A stretch of DNA of 64,000 nucleotides from Cenococcum geophilum 1.58. Lineage: Eukaryota; Ascomycota; Dothideomycetes; Gloniales; Gloniaceae. The translations under genes were made by a program, and so were the position numbers. The stretch lies in assembly GCA_001692895.1 (NCBI GenBank), contig KV748262.1, positions 372,550-436,549 of the forward strand, written 5' to 3'. The notes below the pieces were generated by a model. The model had not been told where the DNA came from. It ran no database searches and saw only the letters and a list, made by a program, of their open reading frames with translations. Below, in pieces: positions 10,790 through 22,469 of the stretch; positions within the stretch are counted from its first letter, which is position 1; the number at the start of each line of letters is the position of its first letter.

Positions 10790-11730
10790 AATAGTTAATT
10801 AATTAACAGATAATAATAGGATATTTAAAGAAAAAATCGCAGGAATTGGAGTAGTAAAGGTTAAGTTACCCTTAATTAAGTAATTTTTAGGGGAGAAGTT
10901 AAAGCTTAAGGAATTCCTTACGTAAATGCACTTTAAGGTTACTTAAGAAGGAGTAAAACTAGGAATGCTTATAGACTAAGTCGCTTATACAGAATTATTC
11001 TTAATAGGAAGGGCACTTAAGTAGTTTAAGCCTTACCTTATAGAGGTATAAGAGTATAGTATAATAACTACTAACTAGGAGGTATAGTATATATTCTTAA
11101 GTTAAAGCGGGTTTACGGAATAATTAACACAAATGTTTAAAAACCTAGAGGTAACTATTACAGTAGAAAGAAAGCTTTAAAACCTAATATAGAGGACTTT
11201 AGTAATTAAGTATATAACGTAGTTTTAAATACTAGTAATATAAGTTAAATAGAATAATAAGGCGCTAATGGCATAGTATAAGTAGGGACTTAAAGTAAAA
11301 GTCTAGGATGTAATTATCCTAATAGAAGATGCGGATACCCTTAAGGATTTAATTAATTAAGTAATTAAGATTAATAATAGGATCTATTAAAGAGAATAGG
11401 CTAAAAAGGGTTAAAATAGAGTTCTATAGTTATATAAGGCATAAGGCACGTAATTATAAAGTTAAAGTTAAAAACTATAGTATAGCGCAGAGCTAATAAA
11501 CCTAAGTAGTACTAAAGAATTTAAGAAATAAAATAAAAAATTATAGAAACTTAGAGAATAAGGATTAAGTAATTAAAGGTCTAAAAAGTAGAGGCCGAAT
11601 TAGGGATCTCTATAGTAGAAGACGTTTAGGCAGACTTTATAGTAAGAAAAATAGTTTAAAGAAAGAGCTTATATAAATTACGGAAAATAGGGTTATTATA
11701 TTAAAAACTATAAGAGTAGTTAGAATTACT
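10790..11730 (+). pseudogene. gypsy B gag with zinc knuckle, broken
   Basis: Capsid/nucleocapsid protein of family B. Recognisable blocks are FLGEKLKLKEFLT (about 10888-10923), MHFKVT...EGVKLGMLID, RALK.FKPYL and LMA.YK.GLKVKVQDVIILIEDADTLKDLI (about 11265-11350, quoted in parts). The C-terminus has a CCHC knuckle, read as YINYGKxGYYIKNYK at about 11670-11715, with Cys and His changed to Tyr. The pattern is that of Tf1/sushi-type chromovirus gags. Many TAA/TAG stops sit at Gln and Trp sites. Confidence 0.85.
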
Positions 11731-13560
11731 ACGTAGTAAAAGGGATAAAATTAATAGACAATATATATATATAAAGGGATAATAAGATACTACAAAGAAT
11801 AAAAGAATATTTAATTAAGAGTTTTGCGTTTTATTATAATAACATATGCTAAATTTATAAGGACGCTAAGTATAGCGTAAGCTATTAGCTATAAGAGCTA
11901 AAATTACTAAAGTTTAAAGGAACTAATAAACTAGTTTATAAATTAGATATTAAGGACAATAAATTTAATATAGGCAAAATATTTAGTAATAATAAGGCAA
12001 TAAGGGTAGCTTACTAAAAGTATATAAACCTTACAGATATTATAAAAGAGGTAAAAAATAATTCCACTACAAAATAGGGAATATTAGTAGGGATTAAGAC
12101 CCTACTAGATATAATATCTATTGCTTTATAAGATATAAGAGAAGTAAAATAGTAAACTACTTTAGCACTTAATAAAGGCAAAAGGCTAAAGGCTTAAGAC
12201 TCTTAAGATAAAATATAAGATAACTAAAATTCTTAAGACAAGATAAGGTAAGCTTAAGGACCTATAATAAACGATAACCGATAGAGCAGAGTAATGGCTT
12301 AGTTTAGTAATATATAAATAAGCTTAGGATAAAGTTTCCTAAAAATATAAAATTCTTAAGACAAGATAAGTAAAATTTAAGACTTTTAAGATAAAATAAG
12401 AATACTAAGTAAGCCTAGTTAGACTAAGGCTAAAGTAAAGCTTAAAATAGAAGTAAGCTTAGGATTAAGAATCCTATAGGACTAAAATTTCTAGACGTAA
12501 ATAAGGACTATTAAAGAATATAATACTAAGATTAAAAAGCAAGAAGACTTTAAGGATCTACTTATAAGGCGAAAACTAAAAAAACTATAACTAAATTTAG
12601 AGAACGGATTATCGCATAGCAACAGCAGAAACTAGATTAAAGGACTAGTATACTAGGTTGTATAAAGGATAGAGTACCTATATAAAGAATTACTAATAGG
12701 CTTAAAGTAGGTATACTAAGAGCTAAGTGGCTTACTAAACTAGAAAATAAAGAGGATTTAGAAATCCCTACTAGATTTAAAAAACGATATACTAAGGGCT
12801 ATTATAATATAGTAATAAGAAGATACTTCCTTACGGATAAGCTGTATACACTTTAGCAGCTATACTAAAAGTAGTATAGGTAAAGGCACAATAATAAGTA
12901 GGAAGATTTCTATATATAGTTAAATAAGAAAGTTATCTAGAACTATATTATTATAGAAAAGGTAATAAGTTATATTAAGGGAGCTTTAATTATAATATTA
13001 AGAGATCTAGAGGAATAATTAAAGGACTAGAGAAGTAAAAGATAAATCTTAGTACCTATAAATAAAGTTATAACGTTTAGGTTAATATAATAGAGGTTTA
13101 AACTTAAGGATAAAAATAAACTAAGAGTTAACCTAAAGCACTAAGTATACTATATATTATTGTGGATTGTATATATAAATAATGCGTATAATATATATAA
13201 AGCACCTAAAGATAAATATTAGAAGTACCTAGTAAGGATATATTAAGCACTAGATAAATAATAATATAGAAATACTAAGTATATATATAAATAGCATCTA
13301 ACGGAAGTTTAGAAGTTAGGCAACTTAATACTTTAACTAAAAAGATTTCTTATAACAAAATGCTTAGATAAATAATAGTAGTGGGAATACCTAGAGAATA
13401 TATATCTATAGTATATTAAGGATAAAAAGCAAACTAAGTATTAGCTAAAGATGGACTAAGTATAACTAAAATTAAGTAGCTATTAATTAGGAAAAGTAAA
13501 GGCCTATAAAACTAAAGGGGGCTAGTAATAGAGCCTTAGACCCTTAAAGGAATTTAAAAA
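11731..13560 (+). pseudogene. gypsy B gag-pol linker, very degraded
   Basis: Lys/Glu/Asp-rich frames with repeated KAxDSxDKI-type segments (12180-12450) lie between the zinc knuckle and the protease. They belong to the B polyprotein because they are flanked by its domains and share its strand and base composition. No catalytic motif is visible, and decay is too heavy to define domain limits. Confidence 0.5.
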
Positions 13561-13579
13561 CGGTACCTAAATTTAAAAA

Positions 13580-16500
13580 TTAAATAGTAAGATTAAAAGT
13601 TTAAAGCACTAATAGATAGTGGAGTAACGCGGAACTATATCTTACTAATAGTAGTTAAAAAAAATAGGATTACTTTATAGATAGAAGGAGCAATTTTACT
13701 TATTAGTTATAATTTTAGGAGATCTAATAACCTATAGAGGAGGGATTATTTACTTAAAAATAGGACCTATTTAGCTAACCATTAAAAGAAGATAAATTAA
13801 GATATCTTTTAATATCCTACTATTAGGACAAGATAAGGCAGTATTAGAAATGCCTTAGTTATAGGAATATAACCTAAAGATTAATTAGATTATAGAATAG
13901 GTTAATATTAAAGATACTTAATAATATAAGATGCGATAATAAACTAAGTTAGTATAGTACTAAGTTAGAGCGATATATAAAGAGATACTATAAGTATAGT
14001 AAGAAATTATAGTTACTAGAAAGTAAAAAGCTAGTAGATTATATAGTATAGGATTATAAGATAGAGTTAGAACCAAAAATAAGTCTAAGGTTTTTTTTAA
14101 CCTATAAGCTTATATAAGAGGAGTTAAGAGCACTTAAATAGTTTATCTAAGAAAATTTATAAAAGGGATATATTAGACCATCGCAATTATTAGTAGGTTA
14201 TCTAGTACTATTCGTACTAAAGAAGAACGGAAAACTTAGGTTATATATTAACTATAAATAGTTAAATAGTATTACTTAAAAGGATAGGTATCTTTTGCCC
14301 TTAATTAGCGAAATCTAAGATTGGATAGGTAACGCGTAAATCTTTATAAAGATAAATCTAAAATAGGCGTACCACTAGATTAGAATTAAGGAAGGTAATA
14401 AATAAAAGGCAGCCTTTAGGTTAAGAGAAGGACTATACAAACTATTAGTTATATAATTTAGATTAATAAATATACTAGTAATATTTTAAAAACAAATTAA
14501 TAGCGTATTAGGAGAACACCTTAATAAGTTTATTATAGTATACCTTAACAATATTATTATCTACTTAATAACTAAGGAAGAATATAGGAAACACATTAAA
14601 TAAGTTTTAAAGAGACTATAAGAAGAATGGATACTAGTAGTAATTAAGAAATACAAGTTCTTTATAAGGAAGACCAATTTTATTAGATTTATTATTAAAC
14701 TAGGTTATATTAGTATAGACGTAAAGAAAATTAAAGCTATATAGTAAGTTAGCAGAAACTAGAAAATATAATATAGTTAAGGTTATTTTTAGGGTTTTAT
14801 AACTACTATAGGAGGTTTATAGCATAATAGTTAAAGAATATTAAACCCTTTACTAGGCTTATAAAGAAAGAGGAACTATAGGTATAGGGAGATAAGTAAA
14901 AGAGGTTGTTTGCAGAACTTAAGGAGATATTTACCTAAGAGCTAATCCTTAAAATCTATTAACTAGGACTAAACAAGGTTGTGAAAATAGATGCATTAGA
15001 CTATGTACTAGAAGTATACTTACTATAAAAGCATAAGGACGTATAGCACCTAGTAGCATACTATAGTTAGAAGATAACACTATTGAAGTTAAACTACAAC
15101 GTCTATAATAAGGAGTTATTAAGTATAGTTATAGCACTTAAGAAATAGAGAGCATTCTTATAAGGCGTAGAGAAACTATTTATAGTTAAGATAGATTATA
15201 AAAACTTAACGGGGTTCCTAATAATAAAAGAGCTTAACTAGAGATAAGTTAAATGGGTAGAAATACTTATAGAATACTATTTTAAGATTTAGTATACTAA
15301 AGGAACTAAAAATGTAAGAGTAGATACACTTAGCAGAAAAGCTAAACTATAAAATAATAAGAAACTATTAGGAGTAATACTACGCAGAGATAGTAACGGA
15401 TTAATTTAGTATAATTACCCTAAGCTAGTAGTAACTTAAGAGGATAACGAACTAGAAAGAATCTACAAGATACTAAAGAGCTTTTAGGCATAAAGGATCT
15501 TTAAGGCACAACTAGAAGAATAGTTAGAGCACCTAGAGGAAGAAATACTATACAAGTATAGAGAGGTAAAGTACATCCTAAGAAGTATAGTAGAGCATTT
15601 TGTGGAAGACTTTTATAAGGGAATAACTTAAGGACATAATAGGGCTATAGGCTTAGTGTTAAGACTTTAGGAAGAATACATTATTAATAGAATCTGGGGT
15701 ATAGCTAGAAAAGTAATAAGGGAGTATTTAGATTGCTAAAGGAATAAATTAATAAGGTATAAGCTATATAGAGGGCTACAACCTATTAAAATACTAGAAA
15801 GACTATAGGAGGTTATATTATAGGACTTTATTATTAAGTTACTAAAGTTAAGAAACCCTATTACCGGACAAAAGCACGACGCAATCTTAGTAATAGTGGA
15901 TAAGCTTACAAAGTAGGGATACTTTATAGTATGTATAGAAGAAATCTTAGCAGAAGATAGTGCTAGAATCTATGTTAAAGAAGTATTTATAAGATATGGA
16001 GCACTAAGTAAAATTATATCGGATAGAGATTTAAGATTTATAGTAGCATTTTAAAAGGTATTTTTAGCGGAGTAGGGAGTTTAAGTAGTAACTTTTACTG
16101 TATATTATCTATAGACAGACGGTTAAACGGAAAGATTAAATTAGACGCTAGAATAGTATCTAAGATATTATATTAATTATAGATAGAATAATTGGGTATT
16201 GTTATTACTAGTTATATAGTTTGTATATAATGTAATACTATAGGGAGGAATGGGTATATTACTATTTAGGGCGAATTATAGATATTAGCTAAAAAAATTA
16301 TTATTACTATAGTAAGCGAAAAAAACGAGTAGTATAGCTAAAGAAAGAATAAAGACGTTAATAAACCTTTATATAGACCTTATAGAATTAATAAAAAAGG
16401 TATAAAAATAAATAAAAAAGTATTATAATACTAAAAGATCTAAGGGACCAAATCTTAAGGAGGGAGATAAAGTATAGCTACTACACAAAAATTTTAAGAG

Positions 16501-16900
16501 TTAACGACTAAGTAAAAAGTTAGACTATATTAGACTAGGACCTTTTAAAATTATATAAAGAATTTTACTAGTTATATTTAAGTTAAACCTATTAGCTAAA
16601 ATAAAGATTTACCCTATATAGTATATCGCAATGCTAGAACTAGTATATAGGAATATTAAGCCACTAGTTTATAAAGTAGACATATATAAAGGATAGGAGG
16701 AAGATAAATAGTAAGTTTTAAAGATTGTTAGTTATAAGGATATTAATAATAAAATATAGTATAAAGTTAAGTGGATAGGCTATATTAAGACTACCTAAGA
16801 ACTACTAGAAAATTTAAAAAACGCTATAAGAAAGGTAAAGGAGTATTAAAAGAAACTAGGTTGGGCAGCATTAATAAAGAAGGATCGCTAAAAAATAAGT
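13580..16900 (+). pseudogene. gypsy B pol: protease, RT, RNase H, integrase, chromodomain, broken
   Basis: Aspartic protease: KALIDSGVTRNYI at about 13600-13640. RT: SLRFFLTYKLI start (about 14080), KKNGKLRLYINYK (about 14222), YLNNIIIYL (YxDD box decayed, 14552-14580) and EIILGYISIDVKKIKAI-type end. RNase H: VVKIDALDYVL (about 14980-15010). Integrase: HNRAIG (about 15635), a CxxC decayed at 15731, DFIIKL.KLRNPITGQKHDAILVIVDKLTK (about 15825-15910, quoted in parts), ISDRDLRFIVAF (16015-16053) and TERLNxTLExYLR. Chromodomain: KYKVKWIGYI at about 16750-16785, ending KEYxKKLGW. All on +, with stops throughout. Confidence 0.92.
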
Positions 16901-17590
16901 TACCTAAGGGGGACCTAAGAAGAGCAGTTACCAAACTACTTAGATCTATTTCTTTCTTAGTTAGAAGAGGGTCCGTTTTTTTATTACTAAGTTTTTATAA
17001 ACCTTATTTTATAAGTTTCTACTTCTTAAAATAGACCTTTTTATAACCCTTTTTAAGACGGATTAATTAAGCAGATGCTGTAAGACAAGACTTAAGGGCC
17101 TGTTACTAAGCATTAGTAGCCTCCCGCTTAGCGTTACGCGAATAATATAACTTAGCTAAAGTAATAAATAGTTTATTATCTAGCTATATAGCAGCAGATT
17201 AAATATAAGACCCTAAAATAAATTAATTAGGGAACTAGACGACTATTAAGAATAATAGGTTGTATATATTTAGTATTAGAGATAGAGTAAACATTATAGG
17301 ATAAATAAATATTTACTTTAGTATACTTTAAGTAAAAGGACGGTTGTTATAAAGATAGGTTTACTAATATAATATAAACTAACCCCTTTTTTAAACAATA
17401 AGAATATAGAGATAGTATAATCTTACTAAGAGATAATATTGTAGTAATAGTACAAATACAACGAGTAGTTAAAGAAGAAGAAGGAACTTTAGGTATAATA
17501 AGTAATAATATTAACTAAATTAATTAGACGGATATTATACCTCTAGTAAATAACTTAAAGATATTTAGAATCTTTAAGGACAAAGATAAA
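16901..17590 (+). other. gypsy B 3' untranslated region
   Basis: Lies between the chromodomain and the polypurine tract. A stretch of mixed composition (17080-17130) is followed by AT-rich sequence. No independent gene is seen. Confidence 0.6.
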
Positions 17591-17603
17591 AAGGAGGGAG
17601 ATA
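17591..17603 (+). other. Polypurine tract of gypsy B
   Basis: AAGGAGGGAGATA lies directly before the 3' LTR, confirming the + orientation. Confidence 0.8.
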
Positions 17604-17604
17604 G

Positions 17605-18023
17605 TATTACAGACGCTTAAGTACAATATTATAACTATTAGGAGAGGAGTTGGAAGAAGATAGTTAGTTAATTTAGGTATAGTCTAGAATAGAGCTAATA
17701 GAACTATATAGTAAGGAATAGTAGCTAAGGTTATATAACGTAATCTATATAATCTATATAATCTATAGGATCTGTAATAAAGTAGATAGAGTATATATAC
17801 CTTATATACTAAGGGGATTTCTTAGGAGTATAGTTATATATTTAAAGGACCATAGTCCCTACCTAAATAGTTCTCTCCTTTATAGTAAATCTTAGAATAT
17901 AATTAAAGTTAATCTGTTAGGCAACTTCTCCACTAGTTATATTTACGTTGTTAATTATTTTATACCTATATACCTAGCCTATTAATAAGTTTACCGTAGT
18001 ATTTCCTATAAGGCTTCGTTATA
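17605..18023 (+). repeat. 3' LTR of gypsy B (419 bp)
   Basis: Uninterrupted copy that matches the two parts of the split 5' LTR. It starts TATTACAGACGCTTAAGTAC and ends GCTTCGTTATA, followed by the target duplication TAAGA (18024-18028). Confidence 0.94.
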
Positions 18024-18028
18024 TAAGA

Positions 18029-18921
18029 AACTACTAAAAGATTTACCTAAATTTACTATAATATGTTAACAAATTAATAAGGACCTTTAATATAATAAAT
18101 AGACTTATTTCTTAAAGCTAACTATACCTTATATTTAAAACTCTATAAAACTAGTATATACCCTAAAGTGCGATCTATTTCTAAAACTAAAAAGCCCTAT
18201 ATATAACCCTATAGACCTTAATACTACTTAATCTTATATACCCTTAAGAACTAATAAATAAAGAATATAAGCCGTAAATAGAGAATGCTTTAGATATAGG
18301 AAAAGGGAATATATTTAAAGAGATTACTAAACTTACCCTTTTAAAAAGGTCTAACGTAATTCCTCTTAATCCTTAAATTATACTTATTCTATAAATTATA
18401 CTTAGTTGCTATAAAGTATTTTACCTTTAGTTAATTTAGAAAATAAATTATCCTAGGGCTAAGTCGCGCCTTAAGATAAGAAGTAAAAGAGTATAAGTAT
18501 TTAGGCTCTTTTAGCGCTAATATATAACATAACTCCCTTAATATACTTAGCGAAATTTAAATACTTAGAAAATAAAAAAAGTATAAATTCTTATAATAGC
18601 GAAGCTACTAGTATAGGCTTTATTAATATAAACTACGCAAAAACTTAACACTTAAATTTAAAGAAACTTAATAAGCCCTAAAGCCTATAAGACTTTAATA
18701 GTAAGCCTTTAATATACGGCGAATTAATATACTACGCTCTTATAAAAATGTAAATAGTTAAATACCTTAAATACGTTTCCCTATTTATAATACCCTTAAA
18801 GTATTATAAGGTAATACTTAGATATAGATAGCTAAAATAATATAACTCTTTAATTAGCTAGGTTAAAGAAATACTAAAATTCCGTATAACCTACTACTAA
18901 AGTTATTACTACTAGAATCTT
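18029..18921 (+). pseudogene. gypsy A copy 2 gag C-terminus and protease, continued
   Basis: Continues the frame left at 7529. A zinc knuckle reads CFRYRKREYI.RDY at about 18277-18317 (family CxxC...H...C, with Cys/His changed to Tyr). The protease region shows LALIYNITPLIYLAKF (about 18510-18560) and KYVSLFIIPLKYYKVILRY (about 18770-18826, VTPL..Y..VLG type), ending VKEILKFRITYY (18863-18898). The frame stops matching the family at TAGAATCTT (18913-18921), where unrelated GC-richer DNA starts. The next expected segment of this polyprotein reappears at about 56395. Confidence 0.82.
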
Positions 18922-19829
18922 GTTGTTGGGGAAGACGTAGCCGGATTTGGAGGTTCCTACCCCCCGTTTTAGGAGGCTGTTTCTCCTCGCTTAGACCTAT
19001 ATCTATCGCCGCTTTTGCAACATACTAAGCGTGCTAAGGGCGGCAGGGTCTCCCTTACCCACTAAACCTAGAAGCGCGCGTGCAGCCCTATAATACACCT
19101 CTCGAAGCTCCCCAAACGTCCCTTAATAGCTATTTAAGAAGCTATGGATGTCCGCCGCCTACCTGATCTGGTTTCTACCTTTGTCCTTATCCTCCGCTAA
19201 AAGCACTACCCTTACCCGACGAAACCTCTCTTCTATACTACGCTCCTTTAACCCTTTTCCCACAGTAGCTACGTATGTATTTTCCCCTACTATTATATTA
19301 TTTACTTCTAATACTTAATTTCTAGGTTTCTACTCACGGGGTTTTTTGGCCTTATCCCGCTCTTAAGAATACCTATCTCCCGTAAAGCCTTTTTTAGCAT
19401 TCCTATTAACAGCAGTTACTCTTAAGCTAGCTTCTGTATATAGGCAACTAGTAGCTACTAAAGCACTAAAACACCACGCGTTTAACCACTATGCTCTCTT
19501 AAAGTAAGAAATAGTAAAATATAGATTTAGCCTCTAGTTTAGACCTTAAACTAGGCAAGCCGTCTTATTCTAAGCCAGCTTTAGACTTAGATTTAAGCTC
19601 TAACTTTAAAGCTAGGGAAGATACCAAGTCTAAGGGGGAATATTTGCGGTAGAGGATTGCGTATTATAAGGGTTAAGGAAGAGCGAAGTTAAAACGGAAG
19701 CCCTAGTCTACTTCTCTTGTTAAGCATAAGTTTTAGAATTAAGAAAAGTTCGTTTATATTTAGACTAAGATTTACCTTATAATACTAATAATTTATATTT
19801 AGGTTCTGCCTAAAAGTTAAGTCTAACCT
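18922..19829 (+). other. 5' edge of the insertion, upstream of the captain
   Basis: GC-richer than its surroundings to about 19300 (for example GTAGCCGGATTTGGAGGTTC, CGTGCTAAGGGCGGCAGGG), then AT-rich. It shows no clear domain. A + frame from about 19580 (Lys/Arg-rich) may be a decayed first exon of the recombinase. The sharp change of composition at 18922 marks the left junction. Confidence 0.5.
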
Positions 19830-22080
19830 AACTAAGGCCCTTTATTAGTGCGCGGCCAATACGTTTAAAACATACCTTAAATAGCGCGTAAAGAATTCTC
19901 GAATTAAGAAGGAAAGCGCGATTAAGGCGTACTGGAGACGAATTCTGTGCAAATTTATAGATATGGTAGGCCATGGTATAAATAATGGCGCAGAACTTAA
20001 TATACAAAATATAGGGCGATCTTCGACCTTTAAAAAAAAAACTTAGCTAATTTATTATAGTGGATTCTAACCTACTTAACGCTAATATATAAGCTGGATA
20101 TGTTAGAGAAAGAAAAGCATATAATATATGTGTAAGACTTATATATAATTATTAATACCTATTAAATAATAGACGCGAAGTCTCGCTATAGTTGTTTTTA
20201 AGTGTAAATAGGAGCAATCCTCTTTCTCTCTAGTGCTATAGTAATAAGACCCTAAGCTCTTATTAAAAGTTTAAGCGTAAAAGGCTCTAATAAAGCGCTT
20301 TTATATAAATATATCATAATCCTAAAAATTCGCGATGCGAAAAACTTTAATTAAACCACAACTATTGCCCTCGTAAGTCTTATATATATTAAGAATTCTA
20401 AAGGTATAGGCAGATGGTATATAGCGACGCTAATTAAAGACGGCGTAAATGGCGCTAATAGACCTATAGTAAGAGGTTCATTTTCCATCTTAAAAGCATT
20501 CTAGCTTTTTATATTTTATCCTATATTATAAGCCTTGCCATTACAGATAATGTATTTTAACGCTATTATACTTTACTAGAAGAGATTTTTAAACTTAAAA
20601 TCCTAGCAAATAAAGAGAGTCTTAAAGTGAAGTTTAAGAAGCAGATAGAGGAACAACCCATCTTTTAAGATATTAAGATAATAGCTAGTTATAGGGGAGT
20701 GTTAGACACTAAAGTATTCCCTTACTAGAAATGCCGCGATTACTATATATAGTTAGGCCAAGTGGCCGGGTTTAAATAATTACTTAAACTTTACTAGCTA
20801 TAACAAGCGTCCAGAAGGAAATTAAATAGTAAGTATCTAATTTAATATAAGTATATCTATTAACTAAGCTTTCTAGCTACCCTTACTCTAAAAGAGCGAA
20901 ATTAGATAATAGGTTATTATAGTAATACCTACTAATAGTTTTATTTACCTAATTTAATTAAGCGCGATTTCCAGTTAATCTACTTCGGGACTCTATTATA
21001 GGACGACCTTATCTAATATGCCGCACGGATAGGGATTTTAAGGGATAAGCGGGCCCCTATAGGTCTAACTAACGAGTAAAAGCTTAAATTCTAGTTAGAA
21101 CTTAATTAACACCCTAATATTTTACAGCTTTATAAGAAATGAAAGCAATATAAGTAAAAGATCAGGAGCTAAGGATATTACCCTATTAACGCCGTAAAGG
21201 GAATGAAACTATACGACCGTTACAACAAAGCTAGACGTAAACTTTATAGTATTATAAACGTCCTACGTAAATAAAAAGAGGACTAGGTTATTCTTGATTT
21301 TTATAACACTATTAACAATTATAATATTAAAAGACAGCTTAGTAGTAGCGTTAGGACGGACATTCCCACCTATTTAGCTATATAGTATAAATTTTGTAAA
21401 CGTGCTACTATTGCTAAACTGCTGTCTTAGCCGCTAAATAAGCTTAAAGAAGGGCACGCTATAAAACTCTATATGAAGTTTATCCGTAATCTCGTTAAGT
21501 ATTATAATTAATAAGAGAGCCGGTAGAATGAGATCCCAAGTAAGGCTATTAGATTTTAACTTAGGTCTAAAGTAGACTAAAGTATAATAGGCGTAAAAAG
21601 AGGTATAAGTGATACCAATACTAGTACCTATTAATAGGCAAAGCGGCAGAAAGAATATATTAGCTTAGACTCGCCTTTCTAAGAAAACCTAGATAAGACG
21701 TAGAGCGCGGTCCCAATTAAGGAAGAGGGTATTAAGATAATATAGCTGCCGTATCCTATGACGTTTACTAATCTTATTTGCCTTATCTATATTAGTGATA
21801 ACTAACTCTTAACGCTAAGGCAGACCCGCCTATTTATAAAGAAGGATACACTATAGAAGTATCTTAATAATCACGTTATAGAAGGAGTGTTTAGGTAGAG
21901 GTTCCGCTATAAGCATCCTTATTGTTTAGAGTGGATTAAAGGACTTAAGCATTTTAAAAATCATGCAGCCCTTATGCATGGCGTATAGCATCTAATTAAG
22001 AGGCACCGCTAGGTAAGTCGCCTTGCTTATGCGAGAATCCTATACTAACCCTCTGGTACTAATAGAAAGGCATATAACTA
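19830..22080 (+). pseudogene. DUF3435/FluG-type tyrosine recombinase (Starship 'captain' class), broken
   Basis: A site-specific recombinase that would excise and insert its element. The + frame gives an N-terminal SAM-like segment (AANTFKTYLKQRVK, 19855-19896; IKAYWRRILCKFIDM, 19922-19966). The first catalytic Arg box follows (SSAIVIRPxALIKS, 20229-20270), then KALLYKYIIILKIRDAKN (20293-20346). The second box is LYQLQQASRRKLN (about 20795-20830; family RRASGRK). The GHRGDTY box has decayed to ITGYYSNTYQQFYLP (20906-20950), losing its His. The C-terminus has IKRQL...VRTDIPTYLAIQY, KAIRFQLRSKVDQS and a zinc-finger-like HPYCLEWI...HFKNHAALMHGV (about 21913-21990). Length (about 750 codons) is usual. 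Stops and the lost His show it is dead. Introns may account for frame changes near 20480-20640. Confidence 0.85.
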
Positions 22081-22439
22081 GTAAATTTAAAACTATATGT
22101 TCCTTATACATGGGACCTTTTCCTAGTTATTTCTTACTTATCTTATTATTCTTTACCACTTTTTATTTTATTTTAGTCTATTATTATCCAATCCTATTCT
22201 AGTATTTAGTAAAATAGATGCAATAACTAGGATTTTATAATTTATCTAGGGGGCAAGGGGTAATGGGTAAGGGTGAAGGTGAGGGTGAGGTAAAGGATGA
22301 GATAAAGGGTAGGGTAAGGGGTAAGGGGTAAGGGGTAAGGGGTAAGGGGTAAGGGGTAAGGTAAGGGGAGGCTGATGGGAGATGGATAATATAGTTGCTA
22401 TATAATATCTAATAGATCGACTATAGACGAGATATATAT
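22081..22439. other. Spacer after the captain, with G-rich tract
   Basis: AT-rich to 22245, then a purine-rich G/A tract from 22249 to about 22390 with little C. No gene seen. Confidence 0.6.
22312..22370 (+). repeat. (GGGGTAA)n tandem tract
   Basis: Seven near-perfect GGGGTAA units follow degenerate GGGTAA/GGGTGA units from 22258. The 7-mer resembles, but is not, the fungal telomere unit TTAGGG. It is one-stranded in purine bias and could form G-quadruplexes. Confidence 0.9.
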
Positions 22440-22469
22440 TTAAATTTCTTAGATTAACCTAAACAATAT

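Larger units (their letters stand above)
7530..18023 (+). mobile_element. Ty3/gypsy chromovirus, family B, nested in gag of family A
   Basis: This is a complete but RIP-dead LTR retrotransposon. The 5' LTR (7530-10631, itself interrupted) and the 3' LTR (17605-18023) match over about 420 bp. A polypurine tract (17591-17603) precedes the 3' LTR and the target duplication TAAGA flanks the whole. The interior carries gag with a zinc knuckle, protease, RT, RNase H, integrase and chromodomain, all on +. It differs from family A in LTR and protein sequence. Without its own insert it is about 7.8 kb, a normal size for this group. Confidence 0.93.

Noticed and set aside
22312-22370. Internal telomere
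   Set aside because: The unit is GGGGTAA, not TTAGGG, the tract is short, and single-copy-type genes follow on both sides.
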